NCBI GenBank assembly: GCA_017857175.1
Contig: JAFMDS010000006.1
Coordinates: 1 to 64,000 of the forward strand
Direction of reading: 5' to 3'
Source of the DNA: Candidatus Nanopelagicales bacterium
Lineage (GTDB): Bacteria; Actinomycetota; Actinomycetes; S36-B12
DNA length: 64,000 bases
Shown here: positions 19,136-30,202 of the stretch, in pieces
Position numbering within the stretch: the first letter of the stretch is position 1
Layout: each line of letters starts with the position of its first letter
Translations under genes and position numbers: made by a program
The notes under the pieces: model-generated
Databases searched by the model: none
Told to the model about the DNA's origin: nothing
The model's input: only the letters and a program-made list of their open reading frames with translations

Positions 19136-21256
19136 GTGGCAACCGCAAAGAAGGCTCCGGCGTCAAAGTCCGTTAGTAAAAAAATGACCGATTCGGGCAC
19201 AGAGTCCTATACTGCCAAGAATCTGGCTGTCCTTGAAGGACTTGAAGCCGTTCGCAAACGCCCAGGTATGTACATCGGCTCCAATGATGGTCGAGGACTT
19301 ATGCATTGCCTCTGGGAGATCGTTGATAACTCGGTTGATGAGGCGCTTGCCGGCTACTGCTCGGAGATTTCAGTCAAACTTCTCCCTGACGGTTCAGTTG
19401 AAGTCAGCGACAATGGTCGTGGAATTCCAATTGACATTGAAAAGCGAACGAAACTCACCGGCGTTGAGGTAGTCATGACGAAATTGCATGCGGGTGGCAA
19501 ATTTGGCGGTGGCTCCTACAACGCATCGGGTGGTCTCCATGGGGTTGGGGCCTCGGTGGTTAACGCGCTCTCATCTCGACTTGACGTTGTAGTGCAGCGA
19601 ACTGGCAAGGCATATGGCATGTCATTTCGCAGGGGCGTTCCGGGTGTATTTGCGGGGGCAGGCCCTGACGTGGACTTCAGCAAGAAAAGTGGTTTAGAGG
19701 CCCTTGGTAAGGCACCACGAGCCAAGAGCGGAACCACCGTGCGATGGTGGGCAGACCCTCAGGTATTCACCAAGGATGCCCAATACGATCGAATCCAATT
19801 AAGGGATCGCGCCCTTCAAAGCACGTTCTTGGTGCCAGGGCTGACCATTTCTCTAGAAGATTCACGAGACCCATCGGATCTATGGGCCGAATCATTCGTG
19901 CACAAGGGCGGTATTGCCGAGTATGTGGGTCATTTGGCCAGTGGTGAACTCGTGGGAGGGGTCATTACCCTCACAGGCGAGGGCCACTTTGAAGAAACTG
20001 TGCCGGTACTAGACGCAGTTGGACATATGTCGAGTCAAACTGTCGCGCGGGACCTTGGTGTGGGTGTAGCCCTCCAGTGGGACACGGGCTATGAAACCAC
20101 GCTCAAGTCGTTCGTCAACGTCATTGCCACGCCAAAAGGAGGCACCCATGTGGCGGGGCTAGAACGATCTCTCACCAAGGTTTTCAATGAATATCTCAGA
20201 TCTGCCAAAATCCTGAAGACAAGTGAAGACAATGTCACCAAGGAAGATATCTTTGAAGGATTGACGGCTGTCGTGGCCGTGCGCCTTGCCGAGCCTCAAT
20301 TTGAGGGGCAAACGAAGGAGGTCTTGGGCACTCCTGCCGCGTCAAGAATTGTGGCAAATGTTGTGGCGAAGGAAATGACCAAGTGGCTGCAAACACCACC
20401 TCGGGGCGAGAAAGCAAATGCACGCACGATCGCTGAGAAGGTTGCAAATGCAATGCGTGCTCGCGTCGCAGCGCGGAGTCACCGCGATACTCAGCGGCGC
20501 AAGACTGCACTCGAGTCATCATCGATGCCGGCGAAATTGGTCGATTGTCGTAGCACCGATGTTGCAGAGTCAGAGTTATTTATTGTTGAAGGCGATAGTG
20601 CCCTCGGCACGGCGAAGAGTGCGCGAGACTCCAAGTATCAAGCCCTGCTGCCCATTCGAGGCAAGATTCTCAATGTGCAGAAGTCGTCTCTCTCCGACAT
20701 GCTGAAAAACAATGAATGCGCATCGATCATCCAAGTAATTGGGGCAGGTTCAGGCAGGAGCTTCGATCTAGATCAGGCACGCTATGGCAAAATCATCTTA
20801 ATGTCTGACGCCGACGTGGATGGCGCACATATCCGGTGCCTATTGTTGACCTTGATAAATAGATACATGCGCCCCTTGCTCGAAGATGGCCGTGTATTTG
20901 CAGCAGTCCCGCCTTTGCATCGCCTAGAAATTGTCAATGCAGGATCAAAGGCCAATGATGTTGTTTACACCTATAGCGATAAAGAAATGAAATCAGTTGT
21001 CACTGAAGCAGAGAAGAAAGGCAAGAAAGTGAAGGATCCAATTCAGCGTTACAAGGGTCTGGGAGAGATGGATGCGTCTCAATTGCGTGAGACAACGATG
21101 GATCCCGCGCACAGAACCCTGCGACGCATGACTGTTTCTGATGCAGATATTGCTGGAGATGTATTCGACCTGCTCATGGGCACTGAGGTCGCCCCTCGCA
21201 AGGAATTTATCGTTGGCGGTGCACAATCTCTCGATCGCACAAGGATTGACGCATGA
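19136..21256 (+). CDS. parE: Type IIA DNA topoisomerase subunit B (ParE/GyrB-like)
   Basis: LEAVRKRPGMYIGSNDGRGLMHCLWEIVDNSVDEALAG...VEGDSALGTAKSARDSKYQALLPIRGKILNVQK...MSDADVDGAHI; GTG start. Confidence 0.9.
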   Translation: MATAKKAPASKSVSKKMTDSGTESYTAKNLAVLEGLEAVRKRPGMYIGSNDGRGLMHCLWEIVDNSVDEALAGYCSEISVKLLPDGSVEVSDNGRGIPIDIEKRTKLTGVEVVMTKLHAGGKFGGGSYNASGGLHGVGASVVNALSSRLDVVVQRTGKAYGMSFRRGVPGVFAGAGPDVDFSKKSGLEALGKAPRAKSGTTVRWWADPQVFTKDAQYDRIQLRDRALQSTFLVPGLTISLEDSRDPSDLWAESFVHKGGIAEYVGHLASGELVGGVITLTGEGHFEETVPVLDAVGHMSSQTVARDLGVGVALQWDTGYETTLKSFVNVIATPKGGTHVAGLERSLTKVFNEYLRSAKILKTSEDNVTKEDIFEGLTAVVAVRLAEPQFEGQTKEVLGTPAASRIVANVVAKEMTKWLQTPPRGEKANARTIAEKVANAMRARVAARSHRDTQRRKTALESSSMPAKLVDCRSTDVAESELFIVEGDSALGTAKSARDSKYQALLPIRGKILNVQKSSLSDMLKNNECASIIQVIGAGSGRSFDLDQARYGKIILMSDADVDGAHIRCLLLTLINRYMRPLLEDGRVFAAVPPLHRLEIVNAGSKANDVVYTYSDKEMKSVVTEAEKKGKKVKDPIQRYKGLGEMDASQLRETTMDPAHRTLRRMTVSDADIAGDVFDLLMGTEVAPRKEFIVGGAQSLDRTRIDA

Positions 21257-21762
21257 GTTCCTTTGAAGAGATCTTCCAAGACGTCTTAGTAGGGAATGCG
21301 GACTATGCCCGCGAATTCCATGACAGTGCTTTAACGGGAACCGCGCGTAAGGGAATTGCCGTGGTGACCTGCATTGATTCCCGTATAGACCCACTGGCGC
21401 TCATGGGGATGAGTGCCGGCGATGTCAAGATTTTGCGCAATGCAGGCGCTCGCGTGACCGAAGATGTCCTGAGAACACTCGTACTGGCGTCCCATCTATT
21501 GGGTGTCTCCCGCGTGCTTGTTTTACCGCATACGGATTGCCGCATGGCGTCCGCAGAAGAGCCCGAGGTACATGCTGAAATTCTTCGGGTTTCAGGCATC
21601 GACTCTCGGGGTATCGAAATCCGGACGGTCACGGATCAGTTGGCTGCTTTGCAAACGGACGTCACTCGAGTCAGGTCATTTCCGTTGCTTGCACGTGATG
21701 TGGAAGTAGCTGGCGCGATTTTTGATGTTCATACCGGAATTTTGATGCCGCAAGAAGTTTAA
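21253..21762 (+). CDS. Beta-class carbonic anhydrase-like protein
   Basis: VVTCIDSRIDPLALMGMSAGDVKILRNAGARVT (CxDxR) and LPHTDCRMA (HxxC); ATGA overlap with parE stop. Confidence 0.85.
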   Translation: MSSFEEIFQDVLVGNADYAREFHDSALTGTARKGIAVVTCIDSRIDPLALMGMSAGDVKILRNAGARVTEDVLRTLVLASHLLGVSRVLVLPHTDCRMASAEEPEVHAEILRVSGIDSRGIEIRTVTDQLAALQTDVTRVRSFPLLARDVEVAGAIFDVHTGILMPQEV

Positions 21763-21786
21763 TCGAGCACGAGGAGTATCGAGAGA

Positions 21787-23115
21787 ATGTCGAGAGTAGC
21801 AGTGGTTGGCGCTGGGCCAGCGGGTATTTATGCGGCTGAGCATCTATCAACGGTGCACGGATATCAAGTTGATGTTTTTGATGCGCTACCTGTTCCTTTC
21901 GGCCTAGTCAGGTACGGGGTTGCCCCAGATCACTTTTCAATTCGATCAGTGAGGGACAAACTCACCGATACCTTCGAAAGCCCTCTCGTGCGTTTTCGAG
22001 GGAATGTTCACATCGGAACTGATGTATCGACCGCGGAATTAGCCTCATGGTACGACGCAGTGATGTACACCTACGGAGCGTCTGCCGATCGTGCTTTGGG
22101 TATACCGGGCGAAGTGAGTCCGGCGAGCATCCCTGCAACTGAATTTGTCAAGTGGTACACGGGGCATCCGGATGCTCAGGATTTTGGCGAGCTATTGCGC
22201 ACGTCCGAGCAAGTGATCGTTATTGGCCTTGGAAACGTAGCCGTTGATGTAACCCGATTGCTGGTCAAGTCCATCGTAGAACTCAGGGCCACAGACATGC
22301 CCGATCATGTTTTGGATTCATTTGAAAAAAGTGCCGTCCGTCATGTCCATGTCGTCGGTCGTCGCGGTCCACAACATGCAACCTTTACCACCAAGGAACT
22401 TAAGGAGTTGGGGGAACTCGAGGGCGTTGAGGTCATTCTGGATCCAAGGGATCTCCCCGCGGATGATGCAATCGCGAGTTCTGGTAGCAAAGTAGTTGAG
22501 CGAAATCTCAAGGTGATGCGGCAATGGAGTCAGGGTCATGGTGAGAGCCATGGTGAAGTTCTCAATGCATCAAGTAAAAAAATCGAGTTCCATTTTTATT
22601 CGACACCGCAGTCATTTGATTCTAAACAGCGATCACTGATAGTAGAACGTATGCAGTTGTCGAGCGATAACACCGTGATGGGGACTGGAACCTATGAATC
22701 GATTCCCGCAGACATAGTCATTAGAAGCGTTGGTTACCGAGGTTTGCCACTGGAGGGCCTGCCTTTTAATGATCGTATGAACGTGATTCCGAGCCATGAG
22801 GGCAAGGTTGAAGGATTATCGGAGACCTATGTTGCAGGGTGGATCAAGCGCGGTCCTTCAGGAATCATTGGAACGAATAAGAAGGATGCTGTTGCGTCGG
22901 TTGAATCGCTTGCGACCGATTTGAACGAGCGCCATTCAGTGGCAATCGATAGCCAAGAAATTGACGAGATTTTGCATGCTCGGGGCGTGAAATACATTGA
23001 TTTCGAAGGCTGGAAAAGGATCAATGCGGCTGAAATCGCGCTGGGCGCGAGCAAAGATCGCGCACGCACCACGATTCATGAGCGAGAAAAGTTAATTGAA
23101 ATCGGCCTCAGCTGA
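21787..23115 (+). CDS. fprA: Ferredoxin/adrenodoxin-type NADP+ reductase
   Basis: MSRVAVVGAGPAGIYAAEHLS...VDVFDALPVPFGLVRYGVAPDHFSIRSV...YVAGWIKRGPSGIIGTNKKDA. Confidence 0.9.
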   Translation: MSRVAVVGAGPAGIYAAEHLSTVHGYQVDVFDALPVPFGLVRYGVAPDHFSIRSVRDKLTDTFESPLVRFRGNVHIGTDVSTAELASWYDAVMYTYGASADRALGIPGEVSPASIPATEFVKWYTGHPDAQDFGELLRTSEQVIVIGLGNVAVDVTRLLVKSIVELRATDMPDHVLDSFEKSAVRHVHVVGRRGPQHATFTTKELKELGELEGVEVILDPRDLPADDAIASSGSKVVERNLKVMRQWSQGHGESHGEVLNASSKKIEFHFYSTPQSFDSKQRSLIVERMQLSSDNTVMGTGTYESIPADIVIRSVGYRGLPLEGLPFNDRMNVIPSHEGKVEGLSETYVAGWIKRGPSGIIGTNKKDAVASVESLATDLNERHSVAIDSQEIDEILHARGVKYIDFEGWKRINAAEIALGASKDRARTTIHEREKLIEIGLS

Positions 23116-23919
23116 CGATTGAACAACCCGATCGACAACGAAATGTGAGGTCATGCCGTCTTCATCGATGCATGACTTTCGGGCGGGGCCGAATTCCTTC
23201 AGTGAAATGTGAAATTCATAGTGAGAGTTATCGGTGAAAATTTCGTGTGAATGGTCCGAATCAGGGCACTCCTGCGGCGGAAAGTCGGTGTCGATCTGAC
23301 TGGCTCTTTCGAGATAGGAATTGATTAGTTGGAGGCAGGGGATCTCATGGGAGCGCCCCCTGACGAATTGGCCATCAATGTGTCCGGTAGTCAACAGCAT
23401 TTGCGCCGCATCGATCGTGAGCCGTCCAAGCACGAGATTATCGGGCAAATAGAGAGCAGTTGGAGCAAAACGATGTCCACCAAGGTGGGTGCATTCCCAA
23501 ATCGTTGAGTATTCGGACTCGCTCAGGGTTGCTTCCAACTGCGTCAGAAGGTTTCGACCCTCAATGGCACAACATTTGTCACGTTTTCCATTTGTACAAA
23601 TCAACAGTAGAGGAGTCGCCGGAGTGCAGGAGTCTAGGTCTGGTAGTTCTTCTGCGGAAGCGCGAGTGCCTACGCGTAAGCCCGTCGTGGGTTCAGAAAC
23701 CCAATAGCGCAGGAAATTTCCGGGAGTCCTTTTGTCACGGTGCCTGGCCAGAAGAATCTTAAGATTTCTGCGTTCGGCCCAGGCAGTCACTTCGGGCGTG
23801 ACACGCGCCTCGACTGCCCTGGCTGGCCATGTTCCAGGGGATTCAAGCACCAGCCATCCACGTGCATAGGGGGCAGATCCGAGCAGTGGCAGTTCCAACG
23901 ATTCAGTGCTGCACGTCAT
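23092..23919 (-). CDS. Sucrase/ferredoxin-like (Apd1-type thioredoxin-fold) protein
   Basis: [25 protein letters not shown]...[32 protein letters not shown] overlap with parC stop. Confidence 0.8.
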   Translation of the reverse strand: MTCSTESLELPLLGSAPYARGWLVLESPGTWPARAVEARVTPEVTAWAERRNLKILLARHRDKRTPGNFLRYWVSEPTTGLRVGTRASAEELPDLDSCTPATPLLLICTNGKRDKCCAIEGRNLLTQLEATLSESEYSTIWECTHLGGHRFAPTALYLPDNLVLGRLTIDAAQMLLTTGHIDGQFVRGRSHEIPCLQLINSYLERASQIDTDFPPQECPDSDHSHEIFTDNSHYEFHISLKEFGPARKSCIDEDGMTSHFVVDRVVQSSAEADFN

Positions 23920-26381
23920 TTGACGATGGTCTTGAATGAATTCAGGTCGCCGCTTATGGCATCGACAGGGTGGGTGAGTGGCGTTCCCGTGCCATCGCGA
24001 CGATCATCTGCCTCGGGCATCGTAGTGGGAGCGCCACCGGATGTGGCGCCGCGAATTGGTGCCGGACCAGCCCATGCCCGCAGCAGTGTGTCTTCACCCG
24101 ATCGGAACTTGTGGCATCTCACGCCTGCGGTCGCCCTGCCTTTCGAGGGGTAGAGATTGAAGTGGGTCACTTTGGCATTGCCCAATTCAGTTCCCGGTAA
24201 TGCAAGGCTGGAACCGGAAATGGTGGCAACCACGTTGTCGAGAAGTGGATCAATTATCCCGCAAAAAATTATGCCGCCCTCTAAAACTTTCATACCGGCC
24301 ACACCACCTGCCGAACGACCTTGGGCACGAATACCTGCTAATGGGAAGTGCAAGAGTTGACCAGCACTCGAAATGAAGACTATTTCGGCGTTCTTGGGCG
24401 TGGAATCATTTAGTGCAATAGCACCGACAACGCGATCAGAGCCCTCAAGCCGAATGAGGTCCCAACTGGGACGTCCGATTGCGTGGCCGGCTGCAAGCCG
24501 TTTAATGGTGCCTTCGCTGGTTCCTAGGAGGATCTCTGCATCGAGGGGAGCAAGAGCAACGACATGTTCATCCTTTTCGAGATCAAGGAAAGCGCCGAGG
24601 GGCGCACCGCCTCCGATGCCGGGAATCCCAGAGGTCGGAGGTATCGCCGGAATATCAACGACAGAGACGCGGTGAATAAGTCCGTGTGAGGTAATGACTC
24701 CAATTTCACCGCGGGTGGTCGCGTCGCTAGCCGAGACTATTGCGTCATGTGATTGGCGGTTCGCCCCTGCTTGTTCGGGGTTTGGGCTTGTAGTGAGACT
24801 TGACGTGCGTGCCAGCAGACCCGTGCTGGACAGCAAAACGACACAGGGCTCATCCGTTACTTCTAGTGATGCGGGTGAAGTGACGGAGGGTAGTTGCGAT
24901 GCCTCGAGAAGTAGTGTTCTGCGCGCGGTTGCGTGATTGGAGGCGACATCGCGAAGTTCATCGCTTACTACGTCTCGGAGTCGAGCCTCGTTGGTGAGGA
25001 GTTCTTCCAAGTTCTCTATCGTGGATCTAAGTTGATCAGACTCTTTCTCGATATCGAGACGCGAGAATTTAGTGAGTCGTCGAAGTGGCATTTCAAGGAT
25101 GTAGTTTGTTTGGATTTCGGTGAGATCGAAAATTTCTATCAGTCGAGTTCGCGCCGCGGCGGTGTCATCGCTCTCTCGGATGACTTGGATTACTTCATCG
25201 ATATCGAGAATCGCGATGAGCAATCCTTCAAGGAGATGGAGGCGCTCGCGCGCGATTCGTTGGCGATACTGACTGCGGCGGGTGACAACTTCGAGGCGAT
25301 GTTGAATGAAAACTGTGATCAGTTCACGCAGCCCCAAAGTTCGAGGTTCACCATCGACCAGGGTGACTGCATTTATGGTGAATGACTCCTCGAGCGGCGT
25401 GAGCTTAAACAACTGCTCGAGGACCGCTTCGGGGGAAAACGCGCTCTTGCACTCAATAACAAGGTTGAGCCCAGAGTCGCCGTCGGTGAGGTCAACAATG
25501 TCTGAGATGCCCTGCAATTTTTTGGCAATGACAAGGTCCTTCACGCGCTCGATGACCCGTTCGGGTCCGACACTAGAGGGAAGTTCAGTAACAACAATCC
25601 CACGTTTGCGGGGGGATACCTGCTCGATTCTGGTACGTGCTCGCACTCGGAATGATCCTCGCCCCGTTTCGTAGGCCTCTCGGATCCCGTCAAGGCCGGA
25701 GATCACCCCACCAGTTGCAAAATCTGGTCCGGGAACAAACGTCATGAGTTCGTCTAGGGAGGCATCGGGGTGTGCAATGAGGTGACGGGTCGCATTGACA
25801 ACCTCAGCAAGATTGTGCGGTGCAAGATTCGTTGCCATGCCAACGGCAATGCCACTCGCTCCATTGACCAAAAGATTGGGAAATGCAGCAGGGAGCACGG
25901 TTGGCTCAACCTCGCGACCATCGTAATTAGGCGTGAAATCGACAACCTCCTCATCGATTCCTGAGGTCATTTCGAGGGCACTTGTGGCTAATCTGGTCTC
26001 GGTGTATCGCATTGCTGCGGGGCCATCGTCAAGCGAGCCAAAATTTCCATGGCCATCGATGAGCGGCAATCGTAGAGAGAAGTCCTGAGCCATACGCACG
26101 AGTGCGTCATAGATCGCGGAATCACCGTGGGGATGGAGGCGGCCCATAACCTCACCGACGACACGGGCGCTCTTGACGTGACCTCGATCAGGCCTCAATC
26201 CCATCTGGGCCATCTGGAACAAAATACGACGCTGCACAGGCTTGAGGCCATCGCGTGCATCGGGCAGGGCACGCGAATAGATGACCGAGTATGCGTACTC
26301 AAGGAATGAGCCCTTCATCTCTTCGGCGACGTCAATATCAATTACTTTTGACTGCCGAGAAGTGCCTTTCTTGGCGCTCAT
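23916..26381 (-). CDS. parC: Type IIA DNA topoisomerase subunit A (ParC/GyrA-like)
   Basis: [36 protein letters not shown]...[49 protein letters not shown]. Confidence 0.9.
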   Translation of the reverse strand: MSAKKGTSRQSKVIDIDVAEEMKGSFLEYAYSVIYSRALPDARDGLKPVQRRILFQMAQMGLRPDRGHVKSARVVGEVMGRLHPHGDSAIYDALVRMAQDFSLRLPLIDGHGNFGSLDDGPAAMRYTETRLATSALEMTSGIDEEVVDFTPNYDGREVEPTVLPAAFPNLLVNGASGIAVGMATNLAPHNLAEVVNATRHLIAHPDASLDELMTFVPGPDFATGGVISGLDGIREAYETGRGSFRVRARTRIEQVSPRKRGIVVTELPSSVGPERVIERVKDLVIAKKLQGISDIVDLTDGDSGLNLVIECKSAFSPEAVLEQLFKLTPLEESFTINAVTLVDGEPRTLGLRELITVFIQHRLEVVTRRSQYRQRIARERLHLLEGLLIAILDIDEVIQVIRESDDTAAARTRLIEIFDLTEIQTNYILEMPLRRLTKFSRLDIEKESDQLRSTIENLEELLTNEARLRDVVSDELRDVASNHATARRTLLLEASQLPSVTSPASLEVTDEPCVVLLSSTGLLARTSSLTTSPNPEQAGANRQSHDAIVSASDATTRGEIGVITSHGLIHRVSVVDIPAIPPTSGIPGIGGGAPLGAFLDLEKDEHVVALAPLDAEILLGTSEGTIKRLAAGHAIGRPSWDLIRLEGSDRVVGAIALNDSTPKNAEIVFISSAGQLLHFPLAGIRAQGRSAGGVAGMKVLEGGIIFCGIIDPLLDNVVATISGSSLALPGTELGNAKVTHFNLYPSKGRATAGVRCHKFRSGEDTLLRAWAGPAPIRGATSGGAPTTMPEADDRRDGTGTPLTHPVDAISGDLNSFKTIVK

Positions 26382-26447
26382 TTCCCTGCTCTCTCTAGTT
26401 GTTCGCTGTACGGGGCACCAGAATTACTGTGCCTGCGACGATTGTGC

Positions 26448-27440
26448 TCAATCGAGAGCATATGGGCTAGCACCGACACGGCTGATCGCCTCAGATGCCA
26501 ACCTGACACCGGCTTCAAGGGCGGGCAGCACCGCAGCGGCGGTAAGCCATGAGCCGAGAAATCCGGCGTTGAATGCATCCCCGGCACCAGTGGTCGACTT
26601 AACTTGCGTGGCGGCAACCACAGAAGCGGGGACTGCTTCTGTGGTGCTGGCTGCAGCTATAGCCCCCCGAGGCCCCAAGGTAATGACTGCCACCGGATCG
26701 ACACTCTCTGTGCAAAGTAGACCACGAAGTTCCGTTGCTAGGTTCATCGCACTTGTTTCGCTTTTCAATACGGGTAGATCTAAGAATGTCTGCGCGAGTG
26801 CGATGGCTTCCTGTTCATTTGCGAGCAGGATGTCGGCCCGAGCCAAGGCAGTCCTTATGCGATCTGAATGACTACTCACAAGGGTATGCGCAGATGGATC
26901 GAAGCTGATACTCATTCCGAGGGAGCGCGCATGGTCCATGGCCACAAGGGCGGTGGCTCCGGCCGTCTCGTGAAAAAGGGCGTACCCAGATACATGCAGG
27001 TGTTGCGGTGTTGGCACATGCGCCCAGAGCTCGAACAGTTGATCGATGGAAAGATGCTCATTGGCTCCTGCGCTCGGAATCATTGTTCGTTCACCGGAAG
27101 ACTCGGTAACAACGATGCAGGTCCCCGTTGGATACTGGCTAAATGTATGGAGCTTCAGGTGGAGACAAGGTCGAGATAGTCGCGACTTGATGGTTGCGCC
27201 CATTGAGTCGCTACCAACGGCCCCCAGAAGATAAGTCAATTTTCCAGACTCAGCTAACCAGGAAGCAGTATTAGCGGCGCTACCGCCCACATCAAATGTG
27301 ATGCTTGATGGAAGATCGCTACCTCTGGCAAGGGTTAATGCCTCTAATGAATCCAAAGGTGCGCAGATGTCCATCATGAGATCACCCATGACGATGATGG
27401 CGCCCGTGTGAGAATTACCTGTCATGTCACCCATGCCCAA
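26448..27440 (-). CDS. PfkB-family sugar kinase, probable pseudouridine kinase
   Basis: GGSAANTASWLAE...KSTTGAGDAFNAGFLGSWL; directly downstream of psuG. Confidence 0.8.
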   Translation of the reverse strand: MGMGDMTGNSHTGAIIVMGDLMMDICAPLDSLEALTLARGSDLPSSITFDVGGSAANTASWLAESGKLTYLLGAVGSDSMGATIKSRLSRPCLHLKLHTFSQYPTGTCIVVTESSGERTMIPSAGANEHLSIDQLFELWAHVPTPQHLHVSGYALFHETAGATALVAMDHARSLGMSISFDPSAHTLVSSHSDRIRTALARADILLANEQEAIALAQTFLDLPVLKSETSAMNLATELRGLLCTESVDPVAVITLGPRGAIAAASTTEAVPASVVAATQVKSTTGAGDAFNAGFLGSWLTAAAVLPALEAGVRLASEAISRVGASPYALD

Positions 27441-27461
27441 GTAGCTTCGTGAAGTGCCACA

Positions 27462-28409
27462 TCAGTCGGTGTCAGTCTCCGGGCTTGTTTTTGTTGCCAC
27501 AGCAATGCGTGCAGCCAATTCTGAATTTCGAACAATGATATTTGCATTTACCACCAAACTCTGCCCGTGAGTTGTTCGGTGGAAAAAGTCGAGAAGAAAT
27601 GGAGTGACCGCCTTGCCCGTGATGTTTCGACTCTGGGCGAGTGCCAAGCCCTCGGTCAGGACTCGGTCATGAAGATCAGGATCCAACTGTTGGTCATTGG
27701 GTAGGGGATTGGCCACGATGAGACCCGTTGACACATTGAGTTTCCTGCGAGCTTTAATAACGGCCGCGATATCTGAAGGATCCGAAAGGTACCAATCGAG
27801 AGTGAAGCCGGAATCTGTTAGGTAAAAACCAGGGAATTGTTCCGAACCGTATCCAACCACTCCGATACTGAGTGTTTCCAGACGTTCGAGCGTCGCGCCG
27901 ACATCGAGAATGGATTTAACGCCAGAACAGACCACTGTCATCGGTATTGAACCAAGAGCCGTTAGATCGGCTGATTCATCCCAACTGTCACGCGCCTGAC
28001 GGTGGACCCCGCCCAAGCCTCCAGTAGCGAATACTTCGATTCCCGCCAAATGGGCTAGGTGACTCGTGGCTGCGACGGTGGTTGCGGCATAGCCGCGTCG
28101 GGCGCTGACAATACCTAGGTCCCGAATACTTGCCTTGGATACGTCATCACGGGTGGCGATTTCGGTTATCTGGTCAGATGTAAGACCAATGTGAGCGACG
28201 CCGTTGAGCACAGCAATCGTTGCCGGGATTGCTCCGCGGGAGCGGACTGTGTCTTCTACTTCGTTCGCGACTCGAATATTCTCTGGTCGCGGCAAACCAT
28301 GACTGATAATTGTAGATTCAAGGGCGACCACGGCTTTCCCAGAGTCAATGGCTTTTTGGACATCGGGGTGAACGTGGAAGAAGTCTGGATCTATGGGTGT
28401 GGAGGTCAC
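27462..28409 (-). CDS. psuG: Pseudouridine-5'-phosphate glycosidase
   Basis: KAVVALESTIISHGLPRPENIRVANEVEDTVR...FATGGLGGVHRQARDSWDESADL. Confidence 0.95.
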   Translation of the reverse strand: MTSTPIDPDFFHVHPDVQKAIDSGKAVVALESTIISHGLPRPENIRVANEVEDTVRSRGAIPATIAVLNGVAHIGLTSDQITEIATRDDVSKASIRDLGIVSARRGYAATTVAATSHLAHLAGIEVFATGGLGGVHRQARDSWDESADLTALGSIPMTVVCSGVKSILDVGATLERLETLSIGVVGYGSEQFPGFYLTDSGFTLDWYLSDPSDIAAVIKARRKLNVSTGLIVANPLPNDQQLDPDLHDRVLTEGLALAQSRNITGKAVTPFLLDFFHRTTHGQSLVVNANIIVRNSELAARIAVATKTSPETDTD

Positions 28410-28439
28410 GCAACGACATTAGCCGTAGACTCGGACACG

Positions 28440-29015
28440 ATGAAATCCGGTCTCCTCGAGGATCAGCTCCGATCTGATCTTGAACGCAATGGGTACTATC
28501 CCCAACTTGTATTTGACGCCCTCGCCACGGCACTGGGGGAGGAATCACTTGGATCATTCGTTGTTCACCACGAGGCCGCATTTGATCGCGATGAGTTACG
28601 TCGCCACATGACCGTTCTTGCGCTCACCGCGACTCGTCTTTTAGTGAGCCACACAGACGAGCATAGTCACGACGGTATGCCATTTGCCTCAAGTTCGACC
28701 GAAGGAGTCCGTCTCGAGAAAGTTGATTCGGTGGTTGTAACCCGAGTCGTCCGTGACCCCGCCAATGTCAAAGACTCAACCGGCACCACTGAAGTCGTTG
28801 TCACCATTGGCTGGGGAGCCGTGAGTCGCATTGAACTCGAACCAGCAAGCTGTGGGGATCCGTCTTGCGATGCAGATCATGGCTACACGGGTACATCAAG
28901 TAACGACGATTTTTCAATCAGGGTCTCTGAGGCTGCAGACGGAACTGATGTGGTGGAGCAAGTTCTAGCCTTTGCCGCGGCGCTTTCACAAGCGACCGCC
29001 TCAAGATTGAGTTGA
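28440..29015 (+). CDS. DUF5998-like protein
   Basis: MKSGLLEDQLRSDLERNGYYPQLVFDALATALGEESLGSFVVHHEAAFDRDELRRHMTVLALT; ATG 28440. Confidence 0.7.
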   Translation: MKSGLLEDQLRSDLERNGYYPQLVFDALATALGEESLGSFVVHHEAAFDRDELRRHMTVLALTATRLLVSHTDEHSHDGMPFASSSTEGVRLEKVDSVVVTRVVRDPANVKDSTGTTEVVVTIGWGAVSRIELEPASCGDPSCDADHGYTGTSSNDDFSIRVSEAADGTDVVEQVLAFAAALSQATASRLS

Positions 29016-29043
29016 GAACTGCCTACCCAACGGCTGCAGAACA

Positions 29044-30165
29044 ATGAATGAAATAGACCTGCCATCGTTGAAAGATGTTCTGCCGTCAGCTGCAAATGCA
29101 CTTGGTCACGTACTCACTGAATCACAGTTCCTTCCAATTCCAGCGTCGAGGCATGTAGTAGTCATCCTCATCGATGGGCTAGGCGAAGTCTCCCTGAACA
29201 GGCACTCGAAGGCGGCGACTGTGTTCGGATCCTCTGGCGCAGTGCAACTTCAAACAGAGTTTCCCAGTACAACCCCGGTTGCCCTCGGATCCTTGGGCAC
29301 AGGATTGCCACCCGGTGCCCACGGCTTTGTGGGCGCGAGTTTTTGGCTCCCTGATTCAGAAACCATGTTGTCTCCTCTCAAATGGGGATCCGAGCCACAC
29401 CCAATTTCCATGGCCCCTGAGCCAACAATCTTCGAGCTAGCCGAGACGTCTGGCATTTCAACGGCAACTATTGGAAAGATGAAGCACATCAACTCAGGAA
29501 TAACCCGCTCGGTGCTCCGTGGGAGCAGGTACCTCGCTGCTGAGAACCTAGAGGAGATGAAAGTAGGCATTGCGCAGCGGCTCAGGGATACTCGGCTGAG
29601 CAAACAAGCGGGGCTCACCTACGCGTACTGGCCCGAACTTGATCGAGTGGGGCATGTACACGGCCCTGAATCGAGTGAATGGATCGCAGAGTTCCAAAGG
29701 GTGGGCTTATTTGTTGAATCCATTGCTAGTGACCTGGCTTCGGATGAATCGTGTGTTGTGGTGTCTGATCACGGCATGGTTATATGCCCACCGGAGAGCC
29801 GAATATCTATCGACGACGAACCAAATCTCATGGAAGGTGTTCGCCGCATCGGGGGTGAACCGCGCATGCGTCACATATATGTGGAGCAGGGAGCGGAACT
29901 GGATGTTGCTCATACTTGGAAAGCCGTAGCGGGGGAGCGTGCCATGATCCTCGAACGTGACCAGGCAATTGCTCAAGGTCTATTCAGGGTGTCAGATAGT
30001 GAGATTAAGGAACGTATCGGAGATTTCGTGGTGATCTCATTAGGCGACACCATGTTCACTAGTTCAACCGATCCTCGGACCTCATCGTTATTGGGTCAAC
30101 ATGGGTCACTGTCGCCTGAGGAAATGCATATCCCATTTAGGGTCTTCTCAGGAAGTGGGGCGTGA
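29044..30165 (+). CDS. Alkaline phosphatase / nucleotide pyrophosphatase-phosphodiesterase family protein
   Basis: VVVILIDGLGEVSL...FPSTTPVALGSLGTGLPPGAHGFVG...VVSDHGM. Confidence 0.85.
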   Translation: MNEIDLPSLKDVLPSAANALGHVLTESQFLPIPASRHVVVILIDGLGEVSLNRHSKAATVFGSSGAVQLQTEFPSTTPVALGSLGTGLPPGAHGFVGASFWLPDSETMLSPLKWGSEPHPISMAPEPTIFELAETSGISTATIGKMKHINSGITRSVLRGSRYLAAENLEEMKVGIAQRLRDTRLSKQAGLTYAYWPELDRVGHVHGPESSEWIAEFQRVGLFVESIASDLASDESCVVVSDHGMVICPPESRISIDDEPNLMEGVRRIGGEPRMRHIYVEQGAELDVAHTWKAVAGERAMILERDQAIAQGLFRVSDSEIKERIGDFVVISLGDTMFTSSTDPRTSSLLGQHGSLSPEEMHIPFRVFSGSGA

Positions 30166-30202
30166 TGCAGCACTTGATCCGTTGCCGTGAAAGTATTGCG
30201 CC

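Noticed and set aside
24933-25385. 150-aa plus-strand ORF inside parC
   Set aside because: Antisense shadow of a conserved topoisomerase coding sequence; no recognisable product.
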